Source of the DNA: an uncultured Faecalibacterium sp.
GTDB taxonomy: Bacteria; Bacillota; Clostridia; Oscillospirales; Ruminococcaceae
Length of the DNA: 64,000 nt
Direction: 5' to 3'
Assembly (NCBI GenBank): GCA_934503275.1
Contig: CAKSVD010000003.1
Span: 1 to 64,000 of the forward strand
The notes beneath the pieces are model-generated. The model was not told where the DNA came from. It searched no databases and worked only from the letters and a program-made list of their open reading frames with translations. The translations under genes were made by a program, and so were the position numbers. Shown here one piece after another: positions 8,120 to 15,920 of the stretch; positions within the stretch are counted from its first letter, which is position 1, and each line of letters begins with the position of its first letter.

Positions 8120-8557
8120 ATGTTTATTGTAATAGAGAATGATACTGAAATGAGTGAGACTGATCCTTTCTATTCCGAAGAATCGGATGGGATGAGCAAA
8201 CGCACCCAACTGAAAGAATATTTTTCTCAGTCTTTGGAGGTAGACCTTCTGCTCCGGCTCTGCCCGGATGATGAGGACACCATCTATCAGATCGTAGATT
8301 TGCTGGTGGACACCTGCGCTACCAACCGCAAGCTGCTGTGCATTGCCGGGGACGATAAGCCCGCCGAGGTAGTGCGCAGCCGGTTTATGAAGCTGAACGC
8401 CGACCATATCCGTTTTGTGCTGAAGTGCCTTGCAGAGAACAGCAGCCCGATCCGAAACATGAAACAATATCTGCTCGCTTCTCTGTACAACGCACCCACC
8501 ACGATGCAGCTTTCCTACCAGAACCAAACCAACCACGACTTAGCGAATCGGAGGTGA
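8120..8557 (+). pseudogene. RepA C-terminal domain (DUF6017-like), separated by IS110
   Basis: The 145-residue open frame encodes a C-terminal RepA domain: [40 protein letters not shown] and [18 protein letters not shown]. In related elements this domain is fused to the RepA_N domain that here ends at 6441. The first few residues probably come from IS sequence. There is no ribosome site at its first ATG. The stop overlaps the beginning of the ParA frame (AGGTGA), as in intact rep-par operons. Confidence 0.75.
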
Positions 8558-9027
8558 TAAAAATTTCAAAGAAAGCAACCACGATTGCCATCGTCAACCA
8601 GAAAGGCGGCACCGGCAAGACCACCACCTGTGAAAATTTGGGCATCGGGCTGGCGATGGAGGGCAAAAAAGTCCTGCTGGTGGACGCTGACCCACAGGGC
8701 AGCTTGACCATAGTCGCTTCGCTCCTATGGCTAGTTGTGTGCACTGCGTGCAGATTTATATTTGTCCGCCATGCGGACATTGCCATCAGCATGGGCTGGC
8801 AGCAGCCCGATGAACTGCCTATCACCCTTTCTACCTTGATGGCAAAAGTTATGAACGACCAGACCATTCCACGGTCTGTCCGTGCTGCGGAGATCAGTGC
8901 CGTGGGCAAGAGCATTTTCCAGCATGACCCCAAAGGCAAGGTGGCAGAAGCCTATAAATCTCTGACGAAGGAGGTGATGGCGAATGCCGAAAGGCAGCTT
9001 AAACGTGTCGCTGAAAGGGGCAGATGA
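8554..9027 (+). pseudogene. ParA partition ATPase with internal deletion and 75-nt insertion
   Basis: The N-terminus has the deviant Walker A motif [11 protein letters not shown] and the [12 protein letters not shown] block of ParA/Soj ATPases. A normal relative has about 260 residues; this frame has 157. After MNDQTIP it jumps directly to RSVRAAEIS, so the middle part with the Walker B region is lost in frame. In addition 8710-8784 encodes 25 residues foreign to the family. The start is uncertain: GTG at 8554 overlaps the ribosome site, while ATT at 8563 sits eight bases after GGAGG and may be a mutated ATG. The C-terminus overlaps parB by 44 bases. The protein is unlikely to hydrolyse ATP normally. 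Confidence 0.8.
8710..8784 (+). other. 75-nt in-frame micro-insertion with hairpin inside parA
   Basis: Between GSLT and ISMGWQQ, which are adjacent in related ParA proteins as I recall them, there is an extra 75-base block. It preserves the frame and ends in a perfect hairpin TGTCCGC-CAT-GCGGACA (8763-8779), preceded by the inverted-repeat-rich GTGTGCACTGCGTGCAG. Size and structure suggest a small mobile palindromic element rather than protein evolution. Confidence 0.6.
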
Positions 9028-9910
9028 CATTTTCTCCACCGAGGAATCCCGACAGGAGCAGCAGCGGGAACAGGTGCAGCAAATTCCCATTGGGGAATTG
9101 TTTCCCTTCAAAAACCATCCCTTTAAGGTTTTGGATGATGAATCCATGCAGCGCACGGTGGAAAGTGTGGAACAATACGGTGTGCTGTCTCCGCTGATTG
9201 CCCGTCCTCGCCCGGAAGGTGGCTACGAGATCATCTCCGGGCACCGCCGTCAGCACGCTGCACAGCTTGCCGGGCTGGATACGCTGCCTGTTATCGTCCG
9301 TCAGATGGATGATGATGCCGCCGTTTTGCTCATGGTGGATAGCAATCTCCAGCGTGAGAACATCTTGCCCAGTGAAAGGGCTTTCGCCTACAAAATGAAG
9401 CTGGAAGCTCTAAAAAATCAAGGTGCTAGGTCGGATTTAACTTCGCCGCAAGTTGCGGCGAAGTTTCGCAGCGATGATGCAGTTGCCAAAGACCAAGGCA
9501 TAAGCGGTGATACTGTTCGACGCTATATCCGCCTGACCAACCTTGTACCTGAACTGCTGGACATGGTGGACGAAAAGAAGATTGCCTTCAATCCCGCTGT
9601 GGAGCTGTCCTATCTGGACGAAAGCCAACAGCGGGATTTTTTGGAAGCAATGAACGACACCCAGAATGCACCGTCCCTTTCCCAAGCGCAGCGGCTTAAA
9701 AAGCTGGCGCAGGAAGGGCACTTCTCGTATGACGTTGCCTTTGCGGTCATGGGAGAAGAGAAAAAGGACGAACTGGACAAGGTTGTTATCAAAAACGACA
9801 CCCTGCGGAAATACTTTCCTCGCAGCTACACCCCGAAACAGATGGAGGACACCATCATCAAGCTGCTGGATCAGTGGCAGCGTAAACAGCAGCGGCAGAA
9901 TGAACGCTGA
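8984..9910 (+). CDS. parB: ParB/Spo0J-type partition protein
   Basis: The 308-residue protein has the ParB N-terminal CTPase/nuclease fold with the [14 protein letters not shown] motif near residue 86 and a conserved [19 protein letters not shown] block near 124-142. A HTH ([19 protein letters not shown]) follows near 170-188, and a basic C-terminus. It would bind parS-like sites of the element and work with ParA. The gene is intact although its ParA partner is damaged. ATG at 8984 lies downstream of GAAGGAGGTG. A strong palindrome lies within the coding sequence at 9439-9465. Confidence 0.9.
   Translation: MPKGSLNVSLKGADDIFSTEESRQEQQREQVQQIPIGELFPFKNHPFKVLDDESMQRTVESVEQYGVLSPLIARPRPEGGYEIISGHRRQHAAQLAGLDTLPVIVRQMDDDAAVLLMVDSNLQRENILPSERAFAYKMKLEALKNQGARSDLTSPQVAAKFRSDDAVAKDQGISGDTVRRYIRLTNLVPELLDMVDEKKIAFNPAVELSYLDESQQRDFLEAMNDTQNAPSLSQAQRLKKLAQEGHFSYDVAFAVMGEEKKDELDKVVIKNDTLRKYFPRSYTPKQMEDTIIKLLDQWQRKQQRQNER
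9439..9465. other. 12-bp-arm palindrome inside parB
   Basis: AACTTCGCCGCA (9439-9450) pairs perfectly with TGCGGCGAAGTT (9454-9465) across a three-base loop. It lies within codons between the DNA-binding blocks of ParB. It could be an mRNA hairpin, an inserted palindrome or an internal binding site. Confidence 0.5.
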
Positions 9911-9924
9911 CTTATACCGTAACG

Positions 9925-9951
9925 AAAGACCCGATGGGGTCTTTTTCTTTT
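9925..9951 (+). terminator. Intrinsic terminator or attenuator after parB
   Basis: AAAGACCC and GGGTCTTT form a stem with a GATG loop, followed by TTCTTTT. It separates the rep-par genes from the next operon, whose first gene starts at 9975. Confidence 0.75.
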
Positions 9952-9974
9952 GCAATCAAAAGGAGAAAACGCCT

Positions 9975-10397
9975 ATGAAAAACAACGTTACCCGCACCAT
10001 CCGCTCCGAGGAGATCACCATTGATGTGCGTATCTGCGCTGCACTGGCGGCAAACCGGGGCGGCGAGGTCTACCTTGCAGCCATTGCCCCGGATATGGAG
10101 TTGACCGTCATCATGCTGGACGAGGCTCCCGGCATCCTGCCCTGCTTTGACGAGGACGATGCCTGCCTGAATCTTCCCAACACCTCGCTGCTGCTCTGCT
10201 ACAATCCGGCGCAGGTGCTGAAAATGGGCGGCAAGCACTACCTGACCGGCCCGGTGATTCTGGCTCGCACCAACATGGACGGCGAGGTCATCTCTCTGAC
10301 CATTGATGAGGTCTACCTGTTCCAGAAGTATCTGGCAAGCCACAGCATCACCCTGATGGCAGACGACCAGAAGCTGCCCTGCATCTGCATGGAGTGA
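9975..10397 (+). CDS. Conserved ICE protein of unknown function
   Basis: The 140-residue protein starts at ATG 9975 after AGGAGAAAACGCCT. I recognise it only as a gene usually found between parB and the DUF3789/DUF3846 genes of Tn1549-like elements. It is acidic, with alternating strand-like segments (GGEVYLAAIAPDMELTVIML; SLLLCYNPAQVLKMGGKHYL), no membrane segment and no signal peptide. No function is assigned. It is first in the transfer operon. Confidence 0.7.
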   Translation: MKNNVTRTIRSEEITIDVRICAALAANRGGEVYLAAIAPDMELTVIMLDEAPGILPCFDEDDACLNLPNTSLLLCYNPAQVLKMGGKHYLTGPVILARTNMDGEVISLTIDEVYLFQKYLASHSITLMADDQKLPCICME

Positions 10398-10405
10398 GGT
10401 GTGCC

Positions 10406-10600
10406 ATGCTGAACTTTTTTATCGGTATCGCATTTTTTGAGGCTGGTGCTTTTTTCGGATTCTTCGTGGCGGCTTTGATGCAGGCGGCACGGAGCGGAGA
10501 AATCGGGCTGAACGGAAAGGAGGATTCACATGGAAGAGAACACTCTGTCGGTGCTGAAAATTGCACCGGGACAGTATCCGCAGCAGGTCGAGATCGATAA
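10406..10600 (+). CDS. DUF3789-type small membrane protein
   Basis: The 64-residue protein begins MLNFFIGIAFFEAGAFFGFF, a single glycine-rich transmembrane helix followed by a short cytoplasmic tail. This matches the DUF3789 proteins found before DUF3846 in Tn1549-like elements; their role is unknown. The ATG at 10406 follows GGAGTGAGGTG. Its 3' end overlaps the next gene by 71 bases in another frame. Confidence 0.65.
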   Translation: MLNFFIGIAFFEAGAFFGFFVAALMQAARSGEIGLNGKEDSHGREHSVGAENCTGTVSAAGRDR

Positions 10601-10970
10601 CGACCTGAAAGCCTTGCAGCAGGCGGTGGGCGGCTCCATCGGCGCAAGCTACCCTTTTGAAGATCCGGTTGCCATCGTCTATAACGATGACGGCAAGCTT
10701 ATGGGTCTGCCGCTGAACCGTGCCCTGTGGGACGAGGACGGGCTGATGTACGATGTCATTGCCGGAACCTTTTTGGTGGTAGGTCTGGGTGAGGAGGATT
10801 TTGTATCGCTCTCCCCGGAGCTGGCGCAGAAGTATGAAGAAGAATTTCATCAACCCGAAGCCTTTCTTCCTCTGGGGCGTCGCCTGATGGTCATTCCGGT
10901 TCCGGATGAATCGGTTCAGAATGACGCAGAAAAGGCCGTAAACAAGCCCCCGGTGGAACATGACCGCTAA
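10530..10970 (+). CDS. DUF3846 domain protein
   Basis: The 146-residue protein opens with VLKIAPGQYPQQVEIDNDLK, then has VGGSIGASYPFEDPVAIVYN and a GLPLNRALWDEDGLMYDVIAG block, the DUF3846 pattern. The family is common on conjugative elements and phages and is uncharacterised. The start ATG follows GGAAAGGAGG. It lies in the ICE operon ahead of pcfB. Confidence 0.8.
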   Translation: MEENTLSVLKIAPGQYPQQVEIDNDLKALQQAVGGSIGASYPFEDPVAIVYNDDGKLMGLPLNRALWDEDGLMYDVIAGTFLVVGLGEEDFVSLSPELAQKYEEEFHQPEAFLPLGRRLMVIPVPDESVQNDAEKAVNKPPVEHDR

Positions 10971-10999
10971 GACGATTTTCTGCACAGGAGGTGGTAACG

Positions 11000-11458
11000 A
11001 TGCAGGAAGAAATCGAGCATAAGACGGTCAACCTTGCCATCTCGACCACAAAACTGTCCGCCCGCACCCTGCTGCGCGGGATGCAGTTTCTGTTGCGGCA
11101 GTACGACAAGCACGCTTCGCAGGGCAAGCAGTCCATGAAGCGGTTGGTACGGCAGAACCGTGGCGTGACCAATGTGGAGATTCAGAAAACCGGTATCAAG
11201 GATTTTGACCGCTATGCCAAGCGGTATCACATCGACTACTCCATCCAGAAAGACCTGTCCTGCAAGCCGCCCCGGTATCTAATCTACTTCAAGGCACAGG
11301 ACACGGATGCCTTGAGCGGAGCGTTCAAGGAATATTCGGCATCGGTGCTGGATAAAACCAAGCGTCCTTCCGTGCTGGCAAAGCTGCATGATCTGGCGCA
11401 GTCCGTTGCAAATCTGCCAGACAAAGTGCGGCACAAGCAGGAGGAGCGCGGCCTATGA
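11000..11458 (+). CDS. pcfB: PcfB-family conjugation accessory protein
   Basis: The 152-residue protein matches PcfB of enterococcal and clostridial conjugative elements: VNLAISTTKLSARTLLRGMQ at the N-terminus and GIKDFDRYAKRYHIDYSIQK in the middle. PcfB-type proteins are thought to couple the relaxosome to the VirD4 ATPase; its gene overlaps the coupling protein gene by ATGA, consistent with joint function. ATG at 11000 is chosen because of the AGGAGGTGG seven bases upstream. Confidence 0.85.
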   Translation: MQEEIEHKTVNLAISTTKLSARTLLRGMQFLLRQYDKHASQGKQSMKRLVRQNRGVTNVEIQKTGIKDFDRYAKRYHIDYSIQKDLSCKPPRYLIYFKAQDTDALSGAFKEYSASVLDKTKRPSVLAKLHDLAQSVANLPDKVRHKQEERGL

Positions 11459-13236
11459 GCAAAAAGAAGCTTTCCAAGCTGCTGGCGCTCTATCTGCCCT
11501 ATGTGGTAATTGGCTTGCTAGCCACTAATCTGGGCGAGGCGTGGCGGCTGGCCGTGGGCAAGGAACTGGGCGATAAAATCGTATCGCTGATGGGAACTAT
11601 CCCGGCAGCGTTTGCCAATCCGCTGCCTAGCCTGCACCCATTTGACTTGTTCATTGGTCTGTGCTGCGGCGCTGGAATGCGGCTGGCGGTGTACCTGAAA
11701 GGCAAAAACGCCAAGAAGTACCGTCACGGCATGGAGTACGGCTCTGCCCGGTGGGGCGGACCCAAAGATATCGAGCCGTTCATGGCTCCGAAATTTGAGG
11801 ACAATATCATCCTGACCAAAACAGAACGCCTGATGATGTCCAACCGCCCGCCGGACCCCAAGAATGCCCGAAACAAAAATGTGCTGGTAGTCGGCGGCTC
11901 CGGCAGCGGTAAGACAAGGTTCTTTATCAAGCCGAATCTGCTGCAATGTGATTCCAAGAATTTTCCGGTATCATTCGTAGTTACAGATCCGAAAGGTAGT
12001 ATCGGCGTGGAATGTGGAGAAGCCCTGTTAAAGCACGGCTACAAGCTAAAATTCTTCAACACCATCAACTTTTCCAAGAGTATGCGCTATAACCCCATGG
12101 CGTACATCCACAGCGAAAAGGATGTTCTAAAACTCGTGACCGCACTGATGACCAACACCAAAGGTGAAGGTCAGGGCGGCGACCCATTCTGGGACAAAGC
12201 GGAACGGCTTCTGCTCGTTTCGCTGATCGCTTACCTTCACTATGAAGCCCCGGTTGAGGAGCAAAACTTCGCAACACTGTTGGAAATGTTGAATACCATG
12301 CAGGTTTCGGAAGATGATGAAACTTATCAGAATCCAGTTGACCTGTTGTTTGAGAATCTGGGCAAGAAGAAGCCAAAATCCTTTGCCGTGCGGCAGTACA
12401 AACTTTATAAGCTAGCTGCCGGCAAGACGGCTAAGTCGATCCTTATTTCCTGCGGTGCCCGGCTTGCGCCCTTCGACATTCAGGAAGTCCGGGATGCCAC
12501 CATGTATGATGAACTGGAACTGGACAAGCTGGGCGACCGGAAAACGGCGCTGTTTCTCATCATGAGCGATACGGACAGCACCTTTAACTTTCTGATCTCC
12601 ATGATCTACACCCAGCTTTTCAATCTGCTCTGCGACAAAGCCGATGATGTGTACGGCGGTAAGCTGCCCATCCATGTGCGGTGCCTCATTGATGAGTGTG
12701 CTAACATCGGTCAGATTCCACAACTGGAAAAACTGGTGGCCACCATCCGCAGCCGTGAGATCTCGGCGTGTCTGGTCTTGCAGACCCGCAGCCAGTTGAA
12801 AGCCATCTACAAGGACAATGCGGATACCATCGTGGGCAACATGGACAGTCAGATATTTTTGGGCGGCAGTGAGCCTACCACCCTGAAAGATCTTGCCGAA
12901 GCACTCGGTAAGGAAACCATCGACAGCTACAACAATTCTGATACCCGTGGCAATAGCCCAAGCTATGGCACCAACTATCAAAAACTCGGCCACGAACTTA
13001 TGAGCCGGGATGAACTGGCGGTGCTGGATGGCGGCAAGTGCATCCTGCAACTGCGGGGCGTGCGCCCGTTTTTGAGCGACAAGTACGACCTGACCCAGCA
13101 TCCAAACTATAAACTGACCGCCGACTACGACCCCAAAAATACGTTTGATATTGAAAAATATCTTCACCCGAAAATAAAAATCCACCCCAGCGATGCATTT
13201 GTTGTGGTGGATGCTGATTCTCTCCCGCCTGTCTGA
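11455..13236 (+). CDS. VirD4/TraG-type type IV coupling protein
   Basis: The 593-residue membrane ATPase recruits the relaxase-DNA complex to the secretion channel. Two N-terminal membrane segments (about residues 8-25 and 62-82) precede the nucleotide-binding domain. Walker A GGSGSGKT lies at 147-154 and the Walker B-like RCLIDECANIG near 408-418, with TRSQLKAIY and a C-terminal QLRGVRPFLSDKYDL. This is full length for the Tn1549 type. The start overlaps the pcfB stop. A weak terminator overlaps its end. Confidence 0.93.
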   Translation: MSKKKLSKLLALYLPYVVIGLLATNLGEAWRLAVGKELGDKIVSLMGTIPAAFANPLPSLHPFDLFIGLCCGAGMRLAVYLKGKNAKKYRHGMEYGSARWGGPKDIEPFMAPKFEDNIILTKTERLMMSNRPPDPKNARNKNVLVVGGSGSGKTRFFIKPNLLQCDSKNFPVSFVVTDPKGSIGVECGEALLKHGYKLKFFNTINFSKSMRYNPMAYIHSEKDVLKLVTALMTNTKGEGQGGDPFWDKAERLLLVSLIAYLHYEAPVEEQNFATLLEMLNTMQVSEDDETYQNPVDLLFENLGKKKPKSFAVRQYKLYKLAAGKTAKSILISCGARLAPFDIQEVRDATMYDELELDKLGDRKTALFLIMSDTDSTFNFLISMIYTQLFNLLCDKADDVYGGKLPIHVRCLIDECANIGQIPQLEKLVATIRSREISACLVLQTRSQLKAIYKDNADTIVGNMDSQIFLGGSEPTTLKDLAEALGKETIDSYNNSDTRGNSPSYGTNYQKLGHELMSRDELAVLDGGKCILQLRGVRPFLSDKYDLTQHPNYKLTADYDPKNTFDIEKYLHPKIKIHPSDAFVVVDADSLPPV

Positions 13237-13258
13237 TTGGACAGACGGTTTTGTTTTT
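13229..13258 (+). terminator. Weak intrinsic terminator at end of coupling protein gene
   Basis: GTCTG/CAGAC extended by a G-U and a C-G pair forms a 7-bp stem with a six-base loop, followed by TTTTGTTTTT. It could attenuate read-through into the pilin-like gene. The region 13237-13375 has no other feature I can support. Confidence 0.5.
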
Positions 13259-13375
13259 ATCAGGCCGGAGAGGTACACCGGTAAGCCAGCTCCCGCCGCA
13301 GTTTGCGGTTCCAGTACGCGGCTTCAGATGTGTACGGATGGTCTGCAAGGTTTTAATTATAAAGGAGAAACGACT

Positions 13376-13591
13376 ATGGAATTCTTTAACTCTGCTGTGG
13401 AAGTTCTGCAGACTCTGGTGGTTGCTCTGGGTGCCGGTCTGGGCGTGTGGGGTGCTGTGAACCTCATGGAAGGTTACGGCGGCGATAACCCCTCTGCCAA
13501 GAGTCAGGGGATGAAGCAGCTCATGGCTGGCGGCGGTGTTGCCCTGATTGGCATCACCCTGATCCCCCTGCTGAGCGGTCTGTTCGGCTAA
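13376..13591 (+). CDS. Maff2-family VirB2/pilin-like membrane protein
   Basis: The 71-residue protein has two hydrophobic helices (AVEVLQTLVVALGAGLGVWG and MAGGGVALIGITLIPLLSGL) separated by a short polar loop, the pattern of Maff2 proteins of Tn1549-like elements. It probably takes the place of VirB2 in the transfer machine. ATG follows AAAGGAGAAACGACT. Its C-terminal third is present a second time at 15618 onwards, after the MATE insertion. Confidence 0.8.
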   Translation: MEFFNSAVEVLQTLVVALGAGLGVWGAVNLMEGYGGDNPSAKSQGMKQLMAGGGVALIGITLIPLLSGLFG

Positions 13592-13728
13592 TCTTTTCCG
13601 GGCGGCGATTGCCGCCCCGTACATATTTACTTGCAAGCATTTCCAGCCCCTCCGTGGAAAACGATTCTTATTATAAAGATGGAACGCATTGCAAATCGAA
13701 TATTCACTGTTACCTGAAAGGAAGGCGA
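13517..13728 (+). repeat. Direct repeat copy A flanking the MATE insertion
   Basis: The last 75 bases of the Maff2 gene plus its 3' leader region, up to CTGAAAGGA, recur with scattered differences at 15618-15830. The two copies bracket the MATE, nitroreductase and intron remnants, showing that foreign DNA entered here with partial duplication of the target. Confidence 0.85.
13601..13625 (+). other. Hairpin plus TACATA element (copy 1)
   Basis: GGCGGC-GATT-GCCGCC followed by CCGTACATA starts ten bases after the Maff2 stop. Similar GC hairpin plus TACATA elements follow other stops in this ICE (22253, 26811, 36714). No U-run, so not a standard terminator; possibly an mRNA processing or stability site. 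Confidence 0.5.
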
Positions 13729-15071
13729 TTTTTATAAGATATTTTGTGGCGATGCCATGCCATTATTATGAGAGCAATGAGCATAGTGGCGGTTTCCGCA
13801 ACAGGAAATGCAAGCCAGATTCCGTTCAGTTGGAATAATTTGTTCAGACACCATAAGGCAGGAACAAGGAAAAGCAGTTGTCTGCATAATTGAATCGCTA
13901 TGCTGGAACCTACTTTTTCTGTCGCCTGAAAATAGGTGGAAATCATGGTAGAGAGACCGCAAAACAGATAGCTTGCCGCCATGATCCGCATAGCGGATAT
14001 TCCAAAGGAGCGCATGGCTTCCGACGCTGTAAATAATTCCAAAAGCTGCACCGGAAAGAGGTTGACGGTCAATGTTCCCAGTATCATCATACCGGAGACC
14101 AAAGCGGTTCCGTATCGGAAAGCGGAGTGCAGCCTATCTCTGTTTCCCGCACCGTAGTTAAACCGCATAATAGGCAAACAGCCCTGAATCAAGCCGTTTA
14201 CTGTCATAACGATCAGCTGCTGCACCTTAAAATACGCACCGAAGAATGCAATCGCCGTATCGGAATACGCCACCAGAAACAGATTGACGAATGTCACCAT
14301 AAACGAACTGAGGGCATTCATAATGAAAGATGGTAAGCCAAGGGCGAATATACGGGCAATCATCCACTTTTGTATATGAAATTCTTTGATCTTTATCCGC
14401 ACTTTTTGTTTTTTGCCCAGCAGCAAGGCAAATGCCAAAATCATGGATAACAAATAGCCCGCAACAGTAGCCACCGCAGCGCCACGGATTCCCATAGCTG
14501 GAAAAACACCAATACCAAAAATTAGAAGTGGGTCAAATACAAAATTAACGACCACTCCTGCAATCTGGAACCACATAGGAGCAATCATGTTCCCAGTAGC
14601 CTGTATCATCTTCTGGATTGCGATATGCACCATGTTGGGAATTTGCATGAACGAACATACGCTCATATAGGCAAGGCTCAACTGATAAATTTCTTCGTTA
14701 TTGGTGAATGCCCTAAAGTAGGGTTTCATAATCAGTAATGACAGAAGATTGAGCAAAGCGCCAATTCCAAAGGCCAGTAACAATCCATGTGTGACGGTAG
14801 TATTTGCCTCATCCTGCTTTCTCTGTCCAAGATACCCTGCAATCAGTACATTCACGCCAACGCCGATCCAGATAGATGACGCATTCATCAAAGTTGTAAT
14901 GGGAAACGACAGGGAAACCGCCGTCAAAGCATTTTCACTCAGGCGCGCTACAAACGCGCTGTCTATCAGATTATAGGAATATTGCAGAAACATGGAAATC
15001 AGCGGCGGTATCGACATTTGCCAGATGAGTTTTCCAACGGGCGCAACCGCCATTTTGTTATTGGTCTGCAT
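13710..15071 (-). CDS. MATE-family multidrug efflux transporter
   Basis: The 453-residue protein has about 12 hydrophobic segments and MATE-type features: a repeated two-half organisation with LIWQMSIPPLISMFLQYSYN at the start, LGQRKQDEANTTVTHGLLLA, and INLFLVAYSD-like and GCLPIMRFNYGAGN blocks in the second half. MATE proteins export cationic drugs or metabolites using Na+ or H+ gradients. The ATG at 15071 follows GAGGGAACGC; the longer open frame upstream belongs to another gene remnant. It is antisense to the conjugation operon and lies between two copies of a direct repeat, so it is inserted cargo. Confidence 0.88.
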   Translation of the reverse strand: MQTNNKMAVAPVGKLIWQMSIPPLISMFLQYSYNLIDSAFVARLSENALTAVSLSFPITTLMNASSIWIGVGVNVLIAGYLGQRKQDEANTTVTHGLLLAFGIGALLNLLSLLIMKPYFRAFTNNEEIYQLSLAYMSVCSFMQIPNMVHIAIQKMIQATGNMIAPMWFQIAGVVVNFVFDPLLIFGIGVFPAMGIRGAAVATVAGYLLSMILAFALLLGKKQKVRIKIKEFHIQKWMIARIFALGLPSFIMNALSSFMVTFVNLFLVAYSDTAIAFFGAYFKVQQLIVMTVNGLIQGCLPIMRFNYGAGNRDRLHSAFRYGTALVSGMMILGTLTVNLFPVQLLELFTASEAMRSFGISAMRIMAASYLFCGLSTMISTYFQATEKVGSSIAIQLCRQLLFLVPALWCLNKLFQLNGIWLAFPVAETATMLIALIIMAWHRHKISYKNRLPFR

Positions 15072-15261
15072 GCGTTCCCTCTTCTCCACAAATTGTCCGA
15101 ACAATATAGTTTTGTTTGCGTGCTGCAGGCTGACCGGCTTCCTGGGCCGGATAAGTCCCTGCTTCCAGTACAGAGTCCGAAGCCTTGGAAGGGACAGATT
15201 CCGATTTATAAGCCCGTACACTACGGCACGTCTTGATAAGAGACAAAAAATTTTTTCCCAT
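15058..15261 (-). pseudogene. Nitroreductase-family N-terminal remnant
   Basis: FLSLIKTCRSVRAYKSESVP and SVLEAGTYPAQEAGQ resemble the FMN-binding N-terminus of nitroreductases (RRSVRxFKxEPVP...VLEAGTYAP). The frame ends after about 67 residues, where a full protein would have about 170-200. The ATG at 15261 has GGAGG upstream and the frame overlaps the MATE start, as in a former nitroreductase-MATE operon. Confidence 0.6.
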
Positions 15262-15308
15262 ACAGATATAGTCCTCCATTCTGCTAATACTTCCGAGATA
15301 CAGGCAAC

Positions 15309-15346
15309 AAAAAAGCCACACAACTATCACAAGATAGCTGTGTGGC
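15309..15346 (-). terminator. Intrinsic terminator upstream of the MATE module
   Basis: GCCACACAGCTATC-TTGT-GATAGTTGTGTGGC followed by six T on the minus strand. The single mismatch is a G-U pair only on the minus strand, which supports that orientation. It insulates or attenuates the MATE module from upstream transcription. Confidence 0.75.
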
Positions 15347-15469
15347 AAAAAGATGATCGAATCCGGAAAAGTCCACTAAAGTTTTGCGTTTATTATTATA
15401 GCGAACTTGAAGGAGACTGTCAAGCATCAATCATTACGGAATTGTGTCGTCTGTCTGTTGTTTTTTGTG

Positions 15470-15620
15470 TTACTTTATGGCACATGAGAAATTCTGTCTG
15501 GTTTTGTACTCGTGGTGAATGGGCATGTTCTCCCATTGGGAGGCCACCCACCAGTCCAATTCATTCAGTACGATATTGGATAGGATGCCGCCCTGCGGTG
15601 TTCCCTTAGTCGGGTAATCG
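15470..15620 (-). pseudogene. Group II intron reverse transcriptase remnant
   Basis: The translation contains KGTPQGGILS followed by NIVLNELDWWVASQWENMP, the active-site-proximal PQGG motif region of group II intron reverse transcriptases. The PLLA residues normally following ILS are missing, and everything upstream and downstream is lost. It abuts the second copy of the Maff2 repeat, so an intron probably took part in the rearrangement. Confidence 0.75.
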
Positions 15621-15830
15621 CAGCTCATGGCTGGCGGCGTCGCCCTCATCGGTATCACCCTGATCCCCCCCGCTACGCGGTCTGTTCGGCTGATCTTTTC
15701 CGGGCGGCGATTGCCGCCCCGTACATATTTACTTGCAAGCATTTCCAGCCCCTCCGTGGCAAACGGATTCTTATCACAAGAGGAAACGCATTGCAAATCG
15801 AATATTCACCTTTATTCTGAAAGGACGGTG
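15618..15830 (+). repeat. Direct repeat copy B (Maff2 C-terminal remnant and leader)
   Basis: This copy encodes LMAGGVALIGITLIPP and then loses frame in a C7 run, so it is only a fragment of the Maff2 gene. Its hairpin plus GTACATA element (15703-15727) and the downstream leader are preserved and now precede the VirB6-type gene, as the original leader did. Confidence 0.85.
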
Positions 15831-15835
15831 CTATT

Positions 15836-15904
15836 ATGCAGATTCTGACTCACCTTATTTTTCTGCTCAACCTGCTCAAGACCCTTATCAACCATTTTTC
15901 TTGA
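15836..15904 (+). CDS. 22-residue hydrophobic small ORF before the VirB6-type gene
   Basis: ATG at 15836 follows GAAAGGACGG by a good distance and encodes MQILTHLIFLLNLLKTLINH followed by two more residues, one amphipathic or membrane helix. The stop is 16 bases before the GTG of the next gene. It may be a leader peptide for translational coupling or a tiny membrane component. It is conserved in position only as far as I can infer. Confidence 0.4.
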   Translation: MQILTHLIFLLNLLKTLINHFS

Positions 15905-15920
15905 TAGGTGGTGGCGCTGA

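Noticed and set aside
13710-15323. MATE gene start at 15323
   Set aside because: The extra 84 residues are not MATE-like, overlap the nitroreductase remnant in another frame and cross a terminator; ATG 15071 has a ribosome site.
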